Shown in pieces: positions 33,160 to 41,123 of a stretch of 64,000 nt of DNA. Position 1 is the stretch's first letter; each line of letters opens with the position of its first letter. Under the pieces are notes generated by a model. That model did no database searches, was not told the DNA's origin, and saw only the letters and a list, made by a program, of their open reading frames with translations. This DNA comes from Lachnospiraceae bacterium. Lineage in GTDB: Bacteria; Bacillota; Clostridia; Lachnospirales; Lachnospiraceae. The DNA is taken from positions 1 to 64,000 of the forward strand of contig JAFRKV010000062.1 in the NCBI GenBank assembly GCA_017431515.1. The letters are read 5' to 3'. The position numbers were made by a program, and so were the translations under genes.

Positions 33160-34922
33160 TCGTCCCCTGCTTCTTTTGCATGGCCTGCATCATCTGAACC
33201 GCCGGATTCGCCGGAGCCACCCGGCCCGCCCGAGCCATCGGAGCCACCAGGTCCCCCGGAGCCCCCGGGGCCGCCTCCGGCTCCCATGGATCCCATGTCG
33301 GAAAGGTTGAGGGAGGAGGCGTCGATCAGGGCGGAGGGATCCGCTTCCTGTCCGGAATCCGTGGAGGGGATCGTCCCTGCAAGCTGCCCCTGGATGCTTT
33401 CGCTCCGGAGGGTGACGAAGTCCCGCAATGTCTGAACCGCGGTTTCAAATTCTTTCGTGGTGCAGAATTTGGTGGGATCACGGTCCACATAGTCCTGCAG
33501 CATGGCTGCGGTATTGTCGATCAGCTCTGTCAGGTAGTCGCTTGTGTAAAACTCCTCCAGAAAATCCGTGTACAGGGCATGGTAAGCCTCCTGATATTCC
33601 TCCGTGGAAGTGATCCAGGAGAACATGGACCTGTCATCACTGTCTTCCGTGACGGATAAAGGCGTATCGATGGGGTCATTGACCGCGCCTTCCGCGTCGG
33701 CAGCCGTAAACGTGCCGAAGGCCAGATTGTAATCCCACGGGATCATGGACATTTCCCCGTTTTCTTCATAGAGATAATAGTTGTGGATCATGCTGCCGGT
33801 GTAGCTGTCGCCGTTGACCACGAAGTTGTGCACCACCATATAGCGCATGACTTCCTCCACGTTGACCGCGCTTTCGATGCTGTCGGCATCCCCGTTTTCG
33901 ACGCCTTCATGCAAGGCTTTGAGGGACTTGATCAGGCGGTTTTTGTCCGCTGTGGTCACGGGGGTTTTGGCGCTGTCAAAGATGGTGGAGTAGCTGTCGA
34001 TGTCATCATCGATATACTTCAGTTTCGCGTCATCGCTGCCCATGCCCATGCCGTCGGGACCTCCTTCACCGGGACCGCCTTCACCAGGGCCGCTGAAATC
34101 TCCGCTTTGGGGACCGCCTGCGAAATCCGGCATCTCGCCATTGCCCATATCCGGAGGCGTCGGCATCCCGCCATCGCCCATATCCGGAGGCGTCGGCATC
34201 CCGCCGTTCTCTCCGTTTTCAAAAGGATTCTCCATCCCCATCTTGTCGAAGTCCACATCCTTCATGTCGAAACCGCCGCCGTTACCGCGGCCGCCGCCCA
34301 TGTCCATGCTGTCGGGCTTGTACAGCTCGCCGTAGGTCTGGCCGTAGTTCCTTTCCAGGAAGGAATCCTCGACGGCCTCCACCGCCAGATACAGTCCCCA
34401 GTCTTCACCGTTGACCGTGATAAAACAATAGCTGACGAGCGGAGATGCCACACCGAAGGCGTTCATCAGCTTGTAAGTGACATAGTCCTTCATCATCGTA
34501 TTGTCCTGAATCAGGTTGTTGAGACACAGCTTGTCCAGTCCCTGATAATTGCCGGAGCTTTCATAGGCGTCAAACTCTACCTTGAAGCTGTAACGGTCGC
34601 TGTCCAGCTGCGCCACAGTGGAGAGGGAGGTGTTGCCCTTGCCGCGGATCCCCACGTTCCTGATCGTTTCGCCGTCGATGGTGATATCCGCGGAGGTGTA
34701 CTCCTCGGAGGTGGCGTTTTCGAGAAAACTGTCCCAATCGTCGATGGTGATGTCGATGGTATGGACATAACTGTCGTCAAACAGCGTCTCTTCATAGCCG
34801 CAGGAAATCGAGTCATCCGCTGTGAGGCCAAGCGACTGCCCATTCATGAAGAGAATCGTCACGATGATCGCGATCACCATTACGACCGCGCATATGATGT
34901 CGATGCGTTTGTGTGTACTCAT
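33156..34922 (-). CDS. CotH-family protein kinase-like protein, membrane-anchored
   Basis: A 588-residue protein with an N-terminal membrane helix (about 8-28) and an external CotH domain. GIRGKGNTS, DKLCLNNLIQD, EDWGLYLAVEAVEDSFL and MIPWDYNLAFG match the CotH kinase family, which phosphorylates surface proteins in spores and elsewhere. An insert at about 225-300 is Met/Gly/Pro-rich, with two tandem 11-residue units containing MPTPPDMG. The C-terminal 40 residues are Gly/Ser/Pro repeats. Last of a three-gene minus-strand operon. Confidence 0.87.
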   Translation of the reverse strand: MSTHKRIDIICAVVMVIAIIVTILFMNGQSLGLTADDSISCGYEETLFDDSYVHTIDITIDDWDSFLENATSEEYTSADITIDGETIRNVGIRGKGNTSLSTVAQLDSDRYSFKVEFDAYESSGNYQGLDKLCLNNLIQDNTMMKDYVTYKLMNAFGVASPLVSYCFITVNGEDWGLYLAVEAVEDSFLERNYGQTYGELYKPDSMDMGGGRGNGGGFDMKDVDFDKMGMENPFENGENGGMPTPPDMGDGGMPTPPDMGNGEMPDFAGGPQSGDFSGPGEGGPGEGGPDGMGMGSDDAKLKYIDDDIDSYSTIFDSAKTPVTTADKNRLIKSLKALHEGVENGDADSIESAVNVEEVMRYMVVHNFVVNGDSYTGSMIHNYYLYEENGEMSMIPWDYNLAFGTFTAADAEGAVNDPIDTPLSVTEDSDDRSMFSWITSTEEYQEAYHALYTDFLEEFYTSDYLTELIDNTAAMLQDYVDRDPTKFCTTKEFETAVQTLRDFVTLRSESIQGQLAGTIPSTDSGQEADPSALIDASSLNLSDMGSMGAGGGPGGSGGPGGSDGSGGPGGSGESGGSDDAGHAKEAGDD

Positions 34923-34926
34923 CCGT

Positions 34927-35598
34927 TTACCCCATGTATTCCCCGTTGTAGCTGACGAGGACTGCGCTGCTGACGCCGTCCATGTCCGCCAGTTCTTCCA
35001 CGAAATCTGTGTTGTCGTCCTTCAGCCGGACTTCGATGTTCAGCTCCAGATTGCCTTTCTGGGCGCTCTTGCTCTTGATCACGGATTTGCCCACTTTGCT
35101 TTTCAGCAGACCGCAGACCTTTTCTTCCACCTCATGTCCCGCACAGTTCACCACGATGATGTAGGGGCGCAGGTGGGATTTTTTGTTGACGAATACCAGC
35201 AGGATCACACCGATCACCGCGCTGCCGAAGACCGCCAGCGGGATCATGCCTGCCGCCAGGACGATGCCCACTGCAATGGACCAGAAGAGAAACGCGATGT
35301 CCAAAGGCTCCTTGATGGCTGCCCGGAAACGCACGATGGACAACGCACCGACCATACCAAGGGACAGTACCACGTTGCTTGTGACAGCCAGGATCACGAG
35401 GGTGGTGATCATGGTCAGCGCCACCAGGGTGACGCCGAAGCTGGGGGAGTACATGATGCCCTGATAGGTTTTCTTGTACACCAGAAAAATGAAAAGACCG
35501 ATGGCAAAGGCCAGTACCATTGAGAGCACCACATCCACGATGCTGACGCTGGTCACGTTTTCCAGAAAACTGGATTTGAAAATGTCATTGAAAGTCAT
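34927..35598 (-). CDS. DUF4956 membrane protein
   Basis: A 223-residue protein with four membrane helices in the first 140 residues and a conserved GMVGALSIVRFRAAIKEPLD loop characteristic of DUF4956, followed by a soluble ferredoxin-like C-terminus. ATG 35598 follows AGGAGG. DUF4956 genes often accompany VTC-domain and CotH genes, as here; the joint function is not established. Confidence 0.88.
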   Translation of the reverse strand: MTFNDIFKSSFLENVTSVSIVDVVLSMVLAFAIGLFIFLVYKKTYQGIMYSPSFGVTLVALTMITTLVILAVTSNVVLSLGMVGALSIVRFRAAIKEPLDIAFLFWSIAVGIVLAAGMIPLAVFGSAVIGVILLVFVNKKSHLRPYIIVVNCAGHEVEEKVCGLLKSKVGKSVIKSKSAQKGNLELNIEVRLKDDNTDFVEELADMDGVSSAVLVSYNGEYMG

Positions 35599-35638
35599 AA
35601 CGTTGTCCTCCTTTTGGCTTTGCATAAAGAAATTTCCA

Positions 35639-36313
35639 CTAAACCGCCGGCAGGCGGGAAGCTTCGTATTTGGAAAAAGCGCCGGTCCTGGCATGGGAAA
35701 GCTGGACAGCGTCTCTGATGATGCCGGGAAGAAAAGCGTCCCACTTCACTTCCAGGATACAGACCCCGAAAGCCGCCGGCATCGTCGCACATTCCGGGTC
35801 GAGAAAGACGGCCGTATCCAGCGTGGTGCGGATGTTGTAATCCAGCGTCATCCGCACGTTTCCCGGCGCGTAAAGGAAGGGCTCTCTGGTATAATCCACG
35901 ATGCTTTTCGGTGCCAGTCGCGTGGACACCATCTGTGCGTACAACTCCCGGAGCAGCGGATTTTGATCCTCTCTCATCCAGTCGATCTCTCCGCTGCAGA
36001 TTTGCATCACCTGTGCGGGGGAGAGCGGTGCGGACACCTTGGTTCCCAGCGCCCCGGTTTTGCTTTTTTTCTCAAGCCGGATCATGGAGAGATCCCCGTT
36101 ATAGTAGCGGATCCGGAATTTCTGCCGCCTGCTGACGCCGGATCGTTTCTCCAGCAAAGCCCGGTCCTCCGGCGTGTCGAAGTAGAGACTGCGGATCAGG
36201 TACTTTCCGTCGACGGCATGGGGATCCGGTTTTGCGATGGCCCGGAGCCGCTGCCGGAGCTCGATCATATCCGCCGTGGTGATCTCGTGTTTTAATTCGT
36301 GTCTGAACTGCAA
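35639..36313 (-). CDS. VTC-domain polyphosphate polymerase-like protein
   Basis: A 224-residue protein with a VTC-like tunnel fold: FRHELKHEI at the start, then RSLYFDTPEDRALLEK, KFRIRYYNGD, RLEKKSKTG (basic tunnel lining) and ILEVKWDAFLP. In yeast VTC4 this domain makes polyphosphate from ATP; bacterial forms are less studied. TTG start at 36313 eight bases after AGGAGG; the longer frame to 36421 has no ribosome-binding site. First gene of the VTC-DUF4956-CotH operon. Confidence 0.88.
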   Translation of the reverse strand: MQFRHELKHEITTADMIELRQRLRAIAKPDPHAVDGKYLIRSLYFDTPEDRALLEKRSGVSRRQKFRIRYYNGDLSMIRLEKKSKTGALGTKVSAPLSPAQVMQICSGEIDWMREDQNPLLRELYAQMVSTRLAPKSIVDYTREPFLYAPGNVRMTLDYNIRTTLDTAVFLDPECATMPAAFGVCILEVKWDAFLPGIIRDAVQLSHARTGAFSKYEASRLPAV

Positions 36314-36582
36314 TGGATGCACCTCCTGGGAAAAGGGTTGAAGAAATGTCTCTGTCAAAACATGGTTCTGAACAGATGCGATGAATGAATAAAACAAACG
36401 ATACCGCCCGATTGCGTGCAACCTGTGATGGAAATGTCAAAAAAGTGTGTCCAACGTCACCATTTTTTGCCAGATGCGGATCTCATTCGTATAAATGGAA
36501 TAAGCACCTATACACAAGATGACATCACGTATATACGCTTAAGGCGGAATGTGGTACAATAAGGACAGGTATTGTCCTGAAC
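36314..36582. other. Divergent intergenic region
   Basis: Separates the minus-strand VTC operon from the plus-strand signalling locus. On the plus strand an extended -10 element TGG-TACAAT lies at 36552-36560 without a clear -35. It is followed by a small hairpin AGGACA-GGTAT-TGTCCT at about 36562-36578. Nothing else supportable. Confidence 0.5.
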
Positions 36583-36780
36583 ATGTTGGAATTGAGCTGG
36601 CTTTATGGGAAATACCCGCAGGGGCTTTTTCAACTTTTGGAGAAGGCTGCGAAGGAAGCGGAGTCTTTGTATCCGGAGGATACCCTGACCTTTGAAGCTG
36701 TCAACGAAAAGTCGGAGAATCTGGCAAAGCGGCTGTTTCCAAATGCACGATCCGTATCAATTTATGAGGCAGGATGGTGA
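36583..36780 (+). CDS. Hypothetical protein (65 aa)
   Basis: Coding-like codon use and an amphipathic, Glu/Leu-rich product beginning MLELSWLYGKYPQGLFQLLE. No signal peptide, membrane helix or known motif. The ribosome-binding site is weak, so the start is uncertain. It lies directly after the TGG-TACAAT promoter element and before the double-glycine peptide gene. Confidence 0.5.
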   Translation: MLELSWLYGKYPQGLFQLLEKAAKEAESLYPEDTLTFEAVNEKSENLAKRLFPNARSVSIYEAGW

Positions 36781-36861
36781 GCAGCACATTTTTTAAAAAA
36801 ATCACTGCCAAGCGGTCAGTTCTTTCGTATAATAAGATAACAGGGACAAGGAGGTACGCTT

Positions 36862-37080
36862 ATGAAAAAAGAAGAAAAGAAGAATCTGAAAGAAAAACAG
36901 TTGGAACAGGTAGTCGGCGGTGTGGAACACCAGATGTGGGTCGGGGGGACTCAGGTCAGCATGGATCCCGGTTATCAGACCACGCCTAATCCCGGCGGCA
37001 ATGGCACGATCCTCGGATTTGGAAAGCCCGGGACAGTAAAGGACTTCGGACCGCCCGGTGAAGGCACACCGCAGTCCTGA
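36862..37080 (+). CDS. Double-glycine-leader peptide precursor
   Basis: A 72-residue product preceded by AAGGAGG. The first 20 residues are a charged leader ending KQLEQVVGG, the pattern cleaved by C39-type peptidase transporters in bacteriocins and peptide pheromones. The remaining 52 residues are Gly/Pro/Thr-rich without cysteine (GGTQVSMDPGYQ, NPGGNGTILGFGKPG, FGPPGEG). The gene ends 24 bases before a sensor phosphatase and is probably in the same transcript. No C39 transporter is in the window. Role as signal or bacteriocin is inference. Confidence 0.65.
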   Translation: MKKEEKKNLKEKQLEQVVGGVEHQMWVGGTQVSMDPGYQTTPNPGGNGTILGFGKPGTVKDFGPPGEGTPQS

Positions 37081-37104
37081 CATAAAGGAGCGCAGCACGC
37101 GCTT

Positions 37105-38844
37105 ATGAAAAAACCAAAGCAGAAAAAGAAAAAAAGATCTCTCCAGAGGGTGGCGGTATACTCCACCCTCATTGGTGCGTTTCTTTTTCTGTTGATCCTC
37201 AGTGTCGTGGAGCTGGTGCTGCACGTGTACGCCATCATGGGCAATTACAAGGCAGAAGCGAAGCACGAGGGCTCCTTTGTGATGTCCCTCATCGACCCGG
37301 CGTACGTAGAACGGATCTTTGCGGAGACCAAGGCGAACTATGCATCCATCCCGGAGGAGCTGCGGCAGCAGCAGTTTACGGATGCCTACCGCGAGCGCTG
37401 CGCAGTGGTCATCGATGAGGATTTTTTCACCGCCCGTGAGATCCTGGTGAAGTGCCGGGAAGAGACCGGCATGCGGAATATCCAGATGGAGTTTTACGAT
37501 CCGGAAAACGACCGCATGGTGGTGGTGCTGGACGGAGATGAGCCGGATTACGCCTACATCCCCGGACAGTGGCTTTCCGACGAAGGCGCCGGCGTCATCG
37601 AAAATCCGAAACAGATTGCGTACATCATGAATTCGGACTGGTATATGCCGGTGGGCTATGGTGCGGTTTCCGGCTGGACAGCCACGGATTATATGGAGAT
37701 CACGGATACCCAGGGCAACCCCATCGGATATCTGGTGATGAACATTGATATCAATGAATTCTCTATCCGATTGAGATCTTTTTTGATTGTGTATATTCCG
37801 ACGCTGATCGGCGTACTGGTCCTGGCGGCGTTCTGGATCGCCAGAAGACTGCGGAAGCGCATCGTCGATCCGGTCAACCAGCTGGCGGTGGCCGCCCGGA
37901 ATTATACAAGGCGGGATAAGGCAGTAGAGACGCCGAAGGAATCCTACTTTGCGGACCTTCAGATCGATACCGGAGATGAGATAGAAGAGCTCTGGGAAAG
38001 CATGACGGATATGGAGCGGGATATGACAAAGACTCTCTCCCGGGTCCGCGTCGTGACAGCAGAGCGGGAGCGGCTCAGGCAGGAGCGTGTCCGCATCGTT
38101 GCGGAGCTGGACATCGCAAGAGATATCCAGCAGGCCGCTATTCCCTCCACCTTCCCGGCCTTTCCGGAGCGGAAGGAATTTGATCTGTATGCAGCCATGA
38201 CCCCGGCGAAAGAAGTGGGCGGGGATTTCTATGACTTTTTCCTGCTGGATGCAGACCATCTGGCCATCGCCATCGCGGATGTGGCGGGGAAAGGGATCCC
38301 GGCAGCGCTTTTCATGATGATCAGCAAGCAGACCTTAAGGAACCACGCGCTGCATGGCGGGACGCCTTCCGAGGTGCTCTCGTATGTCAATGATCATCTC
38401 TGTGAAAATAATCCCAATGAGATGTTTGTGACGATCTGGTTCGGGATCCTGACCATCAGCACCGGTGAGATCATTGCCTGCAGCGCCGGGCATGAATACC
38501 CCGCGATCCTGACAGACACTGGGAAATATGTGCTCTTCGAGGAGCCTCACGGGCTGGCCTGCGGCGCCATGCCGGGGATGCCCTATGAGGATTATACCTT
38601 CCGGCTGCCAAAAGGAGGCAGGATTCTGGTTTATACAGACGGGGTGGTGGAAGCCCATAATGAAAAGGATGAACTGCTGGGGTTCGAAGAGATCGTGAAT
38701 GAACTGAACAAAGGCGAAGATGCTGCACCCCGGGAGACGGTGGAACGGATCTTAAAGCGCATTCAGGAGTTCGCCGGAGCATGCGAACAGTTTGATGATA
38801 TCACATTGCTGAATCTTTGGTACAAAGGAACGGAGAGCGTATGA
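37105..38844 (+). CDS. Sensor PP2C (SpoIIE-type) phosphatase with HAMP
   Basis: A 579-residue membrane protein. Basic N-terminus, helix 1 (about 15-38), an external sensor of about 175 residues (Cache-like in length), helix 2 (about 222-244), a HAMP-like linker and coiled coil (RERLRQERVRIVAELDIARD). The PP2C/SpoIIE domain (about 350-575) has GGDFYDFF, IADVAGKGIPAALFM, SAGHEYPA, VYTDGVVEA and QFDDITLL. Such phosphatases typically dephosphorylate anti-sigma-factor antagonists. The ribosome-binding site AAAGGAG is about 15 bases from the ATG, rather far. Confidence 0.92.
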   Translation: MKKPKQKKKKRSLQRVAVYSTLIGAFLFLLILSVVELVLHVYAIMGNYKAEAKHEGSFVMSLIDPAYVERIFAETKANYASIPEELRQQQFTDAYRERCAVVIDEDFFTAREILVKCREETGMRNIQMEFYDPENDRMVVVLDGDEPDYAYIPGQWLSDEGAGVIENPKQIAYIMNSDWYMPVGYGAVSGWTATDYMEITDTQGNPIGYLVMNIDINEFSIRLRSFLIVYIPTLIGVLVLAAFWIARRLRKRIVDPVNQLAVAARNYTRRDKAVETPKESYFADLQIDTGDEIEELWESMTDMERDMTKTLSRVRVVTAERERLRQERVRIVAELDIARDIQQAAIPSTFPAFPERKEFDLYAAMTPAKEVGGDFYDFFLLDADHLAIAIADVAGKGIPAALFMMISKQTLRNHALHGGTPSEVLSYVNDHLCENNPNEMFVTIWFGILTISTGEIIACSAGHEYPAILTDTGKYVLFEEPHGLACGAMPGMPYEDYTFRLPKGGRILVYTDGVVEAHNEKDELLGFEEIVNELNKGEDAAPRETVERILKRIQEFAGACEQFDDITLLNLWYKGTESV

Positions 38845-41114
38845 AGCAAAAACAGGATGGAAAAAACAAGAGAATGAAGCCGGCCAAAAACGCCATCGCG
38901 CGCAGGATCTTTCGTATCCTGCTTGGCACAGTGATCGTGCTTTCCATACTTTTTACGTCGATCAACGTGGTGTATATCGTGAGAGCCTCGAGGATGACCG
39001 GGGGGCAGATCGAGGATCTGACAAACCATGTCTACAACCAGATCATGCAGCCGCTGATCGAGGAAAAAGACCAGAGTGTCCTGAACCTGACCAGCGGAAA
39101 CGCCATGTCCATCAACCGCTTCTTTGACGGCTGCATCAATACTGTCCAGATGGTGACGCAGATCGCTTCCCGCATCTACCGGGATGATGCAGGCGGAAAC
39201 GGATACGTGGTTCCTCTTGCCTCTGCCAGTGTGGAGGCGCAGGAGCCCATCTACCGGCTGAATGCCTCTTATTTTGATGAAGAAGATCCGGAAGATACGC
39301 ATACGCTGGAAGTGATGTCACGGCTGCGTCATATTTTAAGCTCTGTATACCGTATGGATGGAGATATCTGTTCCGTCTATTTTGCCTCCACGGAGGGGTT
39401 TACGCTGTTTGCGGACGAGAAACAGACCAAGGTGCTTGATGAGAAGGGAAAGCCCAAAGCCTTCGATCCGGATACCCGTGACTGGTACAAGGATGCCGTG
39501 GCTGCGGGGGATGTGGTGTGCGGCTCTTTGAAAACGGATTATTTTACCAACGAGCCCATGCTGACCATCAGCTCGCCGGTTTACGCGGACGAAGGAAAGA
39601 AAGAGCTCATCGGCGTGGTGGCAGTGGATGTGCTGATTGATACGGTGGGAGAGATTCTGGATGCGACCCAGTCCGGATTTGCGCAGATCTGTATAGTGAA
39701 CGCGGCCGGCGATGTGCAGATTTCCACCAGTGAGAGCGGCTTCTTCGGGTTGGAGCCGAATCAGACCAATAACATTTATCAGGATACGGTGCCGACTGTC
39801 AAACAGACCCTTGACGAGGCGGCCACAGGCAAATCCGGCTTTGAACTCATCCGCATGGCGGATGGCAGAGAACTGACGAGAGATGAAATGTATGTGACTG
39901 TGAACGCAGAAACCGAAGAGGTGGAAGTGCGCGAAGATGTGGATGCCTATAAGATCTATTATTCTCCCATCCCGGTGCTGAACTGGTCCTATCTCTACAT
40001 TGCGGAGGTATATCCTTTGACGGCAAGGATCACCAACATCATGACCGATTTCTTTGAGAAGGGAGAAACCCAGCGGGCAGCAAACCAGACAGCCATGATC
40101 ATTTCCCTCCTGATCGTGCTCGGTGTGATGGCGGGCATCCTTGGGGTGATGTATCTCGTTTCCGTCCGCCTTTCCAACAACGTCACCAAGCCCATCGTGG
40201 CACTGACCAAAAAGGTTCGGCAGATCAACGGAGACAATCTGGAATTCTCCTGGGATATGAAGGCGGATGAGGAGACGGAGACCCTGGCGGACAGTTTTGG
40301 CACCATGACGCAAAAGATCAAGGAATACATCCGGGATCTGACCATCGTCACCGCGGAGAAAGAGAGGATCGGGGCGGAACTGGATGTGGCAAGGCGGATC
40401 CAGGCGGATATGCTGCCCGTGAATTTCCCGGAGCGGGAAGAGCTGGAGCTGTATGCTTCCATGACGCCGGCTAAAGAGGTGGGCGGCGATTTCTATGACT
40501 TCTTTGAGATTGATGAGGACCGGATCGCGCTGGTGATCGCGGACGTTTCAGGAAAAGGGGTGCCGGCGGCGCTGTTTATGGTCATTGCAAAGACACTGAT
40601 CAAAAACTGCGCGATGACAGGCACGGAAAGCCCGAAAGAGATCTTTGCGGCAGCGAATCAGCTTCTATGCGAAGGCAACGATGAGATGCTGTTTGTCACG
40701 GCTTGGATTGGCATTCTTACCCTTTCCACCGGGGAGATGGTCTGCGCCAACGCGGGCCATGAGTATCCTGTGCTGAAAAAAGCAGACGGCGAATTTAAGC
40801 TGTACAAGGATCATCACGATGTCCCGCTGGCTGCGGTGGAAACCGCGAAATTCCGGGAATACACGTTGAAACTGGATCCCGGGGATAAGTTGTTTGTCTA
40901 TACGGATGGGTTCCCGGAAGCCATGAACGAAGCGAACGAGCAGTTTTCGGAAGAGCGGGTGATCGACGCGATGAACGAAGAGGACTTAGGCAGCCCCAAG
41001 GAGTTGGATGAACGGGTGCGGCAGCGCGTGAAGGAATTCATCGGGGAAGCAAGCCAGTTTGACGATATGACGGCGCTGGGGATCCATTATTTCGGACCGT
41101 CGACGAAAGGATAG
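38841..41114 (+). CDS. Sensor PP2C (SpoIIE-type) phosphatase with Cache and HAMP domains
   Basis: A 757-residue protein overlapping the previous stop by ATGA. Helix 1 (about 20-45), a large external domain (about 50-395) with a dCache-like core (DTRDWYKDAVAAGDVV, ISSPVYADEGKKELIGVVAVDV), helix 2 (about 420-442), HAMP (NVTKPIVALTKKVRQ) and coiled coil. The SpoIIE domain (about 525-750) has GGDFYDFFEI, DVSGKGVPAALFM, NAGHEYPV, FVYTDGFPEA and QFDDMTAL. It has a different sensor but the same output as its neighbour, so two signals probably converge on one partner. Confidence 0.93.
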   Translation: MKQKQDGKNKRMKPAKNAIARRIFRILLGTVIVLSILFTSINVVYIVRASRMTGGQIEDLTNHVYNQIMQPLIEEKDQSVLNLTSGNAMSINRFFDGCINTVQMVTQIASRIYRDDAGGNGYVVPLASASVEAQEPIYRLNASYFDEEDPEDTHTLEVMSRLRHILSSVYRMDGDICSVYFASTEGFTLFADEKQTKVLDEKGKPKAFDPDTRDWYKDAVAAGDVVCGSLKTDYFTNEPMLTISSPVYADEGKKELIGVVAVDVLIDTVGEILDATQSGFAQICIVNAAGDVQISTSESGFFGLEPNQTNNIYQDTVPTVKQTLDEAATGKSGFELIRMADGRELTRDEMYVTVNAETEEVEVREDVDAYKIYYSPIPVLNWSYLYIAEVYPLTARITNIMTDFFEKGETQRAANQTAMIISLLIVLGVMAGILGVMYLVSVRLSNNVTKPIVALTKKVRQINGDNLEFSWDMKADEETETLADSFGTMTQKIKEYIRDLTIVTAEKERIGAELDVARRIQADMLPVNFPEREELELYASMTPAKEVGGDFYDFFEIDEDRIALVIADVSGKGVPAALFMVIAKTLIKNCAMTGTESPKEIFAAANQLLCEGNDEMLFVTAWIGILTLSTGEMVCANAGHEYPVLKKADGEFKLYKDHHDVPLAAVETAKFREYTLKLDPGDKLFVYTDGFPEAMNEANEQFSEERVIDAMNEEDLGSPKELDERVRQRVKEFIGEASQFDDMTALGIHYFGPSTKG

Positions 41115-41123
41115 GGTTGTCGC

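Noticed and set aside
33783-34955. Long plus-strand open frame (390 codons) opposite the CotH gene
   Set aside because: His/Val-rich composition typical of a shadow frame. The minus strand has clear CotH motifs, ribosome-binding sites and operon context.
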